A DNA stretch of 5,511 bases from NCBI GenBank assembly GCA_033763635.1, contig JANRKG010000100.1, positions 1-5,511 on the forward strand, in the 5' to 3' direction. The DNA is from JANRKG01 sp033763635. GTDB lineage: Bacteria > Cyanobacteriota > Cyanobacteriia > GCF-001939115. A model generated the notes under the pieces. The model saw nothing but the letters and a program-made list of their open reading frames with translations. It was not told where the DNA came from and made no database searches. The stretch's first letter is position 1. Each line of letters begins with the position of its first letter. A program made the position numbers and the translations under genes. Positions 3,451 through 5,511 of the stretch are shown here, in pieces.

Positions 3451-5511
3451 ATGGCACCTGGGAAGCGACGGATCATCAATCCAGTTACACGCCTATCCCT
3501 CCAACCTCTCCTGATTTTGTCTTTCGTTGTGCCGATCGTCAGTACGGTGGGGCTAACGGGTTATCTGTCTTTTCGGAATGGACAGCAAGCGGTGAACGAA
3601 CTTGCGACCCAACTGGTTGATAAGTTGGGCAATCGAATTGAGTCCTACTTAACGAGTCGCCTGTCTACCGCCCACACCATCAATCAACTGAATCTCAATG
3701 CGGTGCAAAAGGGACAGATAGATCTACAGAATCATTCCCAACTCCATCAGCATTTCTGGCAACAACAATTGGCCTTCAATACGGTTTCGGGCCTCTATTA
3801 CGCCAGTGAACAGGGCGAATTGGTTGCGCTGGAACGCTCTCCCTGGGGCTTTATGAGCAGTGTGAAGGCCAGGGGGGGAGATTCCCAACTGGCTCAGCTA
3901 ACGATGTCAAACGGGCAGGGCCAACCCTATACCCTGAATGTACCGATCGCTTCCTTTGACCCACGACAACTTCCCTGGTATCAAACGGCAAGGCAATCAG
4001 GAAAGCCTGCCTGGGGGGCTGTCTATTTTCATCGCGATGATGGGGATGCGGCCCTTCCCCTGGTCATGCCTTTACGAAATCCGGAGGGTCGTTTACAAGG
4101 GTTCTTCATGGCTGAATTCAGGTTGAAAGACCTGAACCAGTATCTGAACGATCTGAATGTGTCTCCTTCGGGACAGGCGTTTATCCTGGAGCGATCGGGC
4201 AACCTGGTGGCAGCCTCCAGCTTAGAGAAGCCCTATCAGAAGGTTTCAGGACGGGAAGATCCGATCCGGCTATTGGGGACTGAGAGTATTCATCCCCTGA
4301 TCCAGACGACCACTCGCCATCTGTTCGATCGCTTTAAAGATTTACAAGTTCGGAAGCCGCAACAGTTTGTTTGGACGGAGCAAAATCAGCGCCATTTTGT
4401 CCATGTCACCCCTTACCGAAATGAGTTGGGCCTGGATTGGTTAGTAGTGATTGTGGTGCCTGAGCCGGATTTTATGGCTCAGATCAACCAGAATACGGTG
4501 ATGACGATCGGGTTGTGTGTCTTTGCAACCCTGATTGCAATGGGGGTGGGTGTCCTCACGGCCCGCTGGTTGGTCAATCCCCTCATGCGCCTCAATCGTG
4601 CCGCCGAAGAAATTGCTCAGGGTAATTTTGACCAGCCCGTTTACTTGCAGCGATCGGATGAAGTGGGAGATCTGGCGATTTCGTTCAACGAAATGTTAAC
4701 CCAATTGAAGACCCTCCGGGACTCTCTGGAAAGTCAGGTTGCAGAGCGAACGGCGGCCCTGGCAGAAACCAATCGCCGTTTGGGAGAAGAGATTAACGAG
4801 CGGGAACAGATTGAACTGGCCCTCCGGGAGAGTGAGGCCAGTTACCGAGCGATTTTGGAAGACCAGACGGAGTTAATCCTGCGGTGTCGGGTGAATGGCA
4901 CGATTACTTTTGCAAATGATGCATTTTGCGAATATTTTGCGCTGCCGTTTCATGAGGTAATTGGGAAGTCTTACGCTCCAGTCGTTTATGAGGAAGATCG
5001 CGAACGGGTGGCCCTCGCTCTGACGGGAATTTCCCTCTCTCACCCTGTTGTGACTCTGGAAAATCGGGTCCATACGCCGTCTGGAGTCCGCTGGACGCAG
5101 TGGAACAATCGGGGGTTTTTCAATCATGAGGGAACTTTGATTGAATTTCAGTGTGTGGGGCGTGATGTGGACGATCGCAAACGGGCTGAAGAAGCGCTTC
5201 AACAGTCGGAAGCCCGGATGAAAGACATTTTGAATACGGCAGTGGCGGCAATTGCCTACTTCCGGGTCTACCCTGATTTCAGCCGGGAGTATCTCTATTT
5301 CTCAGAAGGACAAACGGCGATTTTTGGCTTAACTCCCCAGGAATTGCTAGAGGATATTTCCCTATGGCGAGAACGGGTCCATCCTGAAGACCTGGTGAAT
5401 GTTCTGGACCCGGTGAATGAGCGGGTCTGTGCCACAGGGACCACCACGATCGAATATCGCTACCATCACAAAGACGGTAGTTTGCGCTGGATTTCTGATC
5501 ACCTGACCTCC
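3451..5511 (+). CDS. Transmembrane sensor with dCache-HAMP-PAS-PAS, probable histidine kinase, 3' end missing
   Basis: The first 687 codons are present and remain open to the right edge. Residues 17-40 form a first membrane helix after a basic N-terminus. About 43-345 is a periplasmic region of double-Cache type, including LPWYQTARQSGKPAWGAVYF (174-193), a characteristic Cache stretch. A second helix lies at about 349-371. A HAMP domain follows (372-424) with conserved P377 and DEVG (403-406), then a charged coiled coil (421-460). The first PAS domain spans about 462-575 and ends in VGRDVDDRKRAE. A second, PAS_3-like, starts near 585 and is cut by the edge. The protein should detect an extracytoplasmic small molecule and relay it through HAMP. 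The output domain is not visible. A histidine kinase, perhaps hybrid, best fits a gene sitting one base downstream of two receiver proteins, but a GGDEF or phosphatase output is possible. The cache ligand cannot be deduced. Confidence 0.88.
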   Translation, partial: MAPGKRRIINPVTRLSLQPLLILSFVVPIVSTVGLTGYLSFRNGQQAVNELATQLVDKLGNRIESYLTSRLSTAHTINQLNLNAVQKGQIDLQNHSQLHQHFWQQQLAFNTVSGLYYASEQGELVALERSPWGFMSSVKARGGDSQLAQLTMSNGQGQPYTLNVPIASFDPRQLPWYQTARQSGKPAWGAVYFHRDDGDAALPLVMPLRNPEGRLQGFFMAEFRLKDLNQYLNDLNVSPSGQAFILERSGNLVAASSLEKPYQKVSGREDPIRLLGTESIHPLIQTTTRHLFDRFKDLQVRKPQQFVWTEQNQRHFVHVTPYRNELGLDWLVVIVVPEPDFMAQINQNTVMTIGLCVFATLIAMGVGVLTARWLVNPLMRLNRAAEEIAQGNFDQPVYLQRSDEVGDLAISFNEMLTQLKTLRDSLESQVAERTAALAETNRRLGEEINEREQIELALRESEASYRAILEDQTELILRCRVNGTITFANDAFCEYFALPFHEVIGKSYAPVVYEEDRERVALALTGISLSHPVVTLENRVHTPSGVRWTQWNNRGFFNHEGTLIEFQCVGRDVDDRKRAEEALQQSEARMKDILNTAVAAIAYFRVYPDFSREYLYFSEGQTAIFGLTPQELLEDISLWRERVHPEDLVNVLDPVNERVCATGTTTIEYRYHHKDGSLRWISDHLTS

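Noticed and set aside
3080..3514. Plus-strand open frame of 144 codons overlapping the end of the diguanylate cyclase gene and the start of the sensor
   Set aside because: It overlaps two well-supported domain-bearing genes in another frame. Its translation is rich in G, S, W and R with no recognisable domain.
4873..5202. Minus-strand frame of 109 codons inside the sensor gene
   Set aside because: It is antisense to the first PAS domain, which is clear on the plus strand.

Overview
The window looks cyanobacterial. It holds two perfect copies of the HIP1 octamer GCGATCGC and many CGATCG cores. All four proteins belong to signalling or envelope families with a strong cyanobacterial flavour: a BcsA-type cellulose synthase N-terminus, CheY-like receivers with a TPDNLRFL signature, a class III adenylate cyclase, and a large Cache/HAMP/PAS sensor. 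The genus cannot be named from this sequence.

Layout: bases 1-532 (minus strand) are the first 177 codons of a multi-spanning membrane protein that resembles the N-terminal membrane region of a cellulose synthase-like family 2 glycosyltransferase. The gene runs off the left edge before the catalytic domain. Bases 533-829 are a divergent intergenic region. The part near the cellulose synthase start carries a duplicated 10-bp motif that includes the start codon, and a small inverted repeat. The part near the plus-strand genes carries a terminator-like hairpin and a longer, mutually exclusive pairing, which together look like a transcription attenuator. The plus strand then holds three genes reading the same way: REC-PAS-adenylate cyclase (830-2338), a 124-base gap with G-rich 12-bp tandem repeats, REC-GGDEF diguanylate cyclase (2463-3449), and, one base after its stop codon, a transmembrane dCache-HAMP-PAS-PAS sensor (3451 to the right edge, cut before its output domain).

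How they may work together: both cyclases appear catalytically complete, and their receiver domains are near-duplicates (about 74% identical by hand count). The simplest reading is that one sensor, probably a histidine kinase whose transmitter lies beyond the window, phosphorylates both. One stimulus would then drive synthesis of two second messengers, cAMP and c-di-GMP. BcsA enzymes are classically activated by c-di-GMP, so the divergent cellulose synthase is a plausible local target. The domain calls and active-site residues are read directly from the sequence. The phosphorelay, the dual-messenger logic and the link to cellulose are inference.
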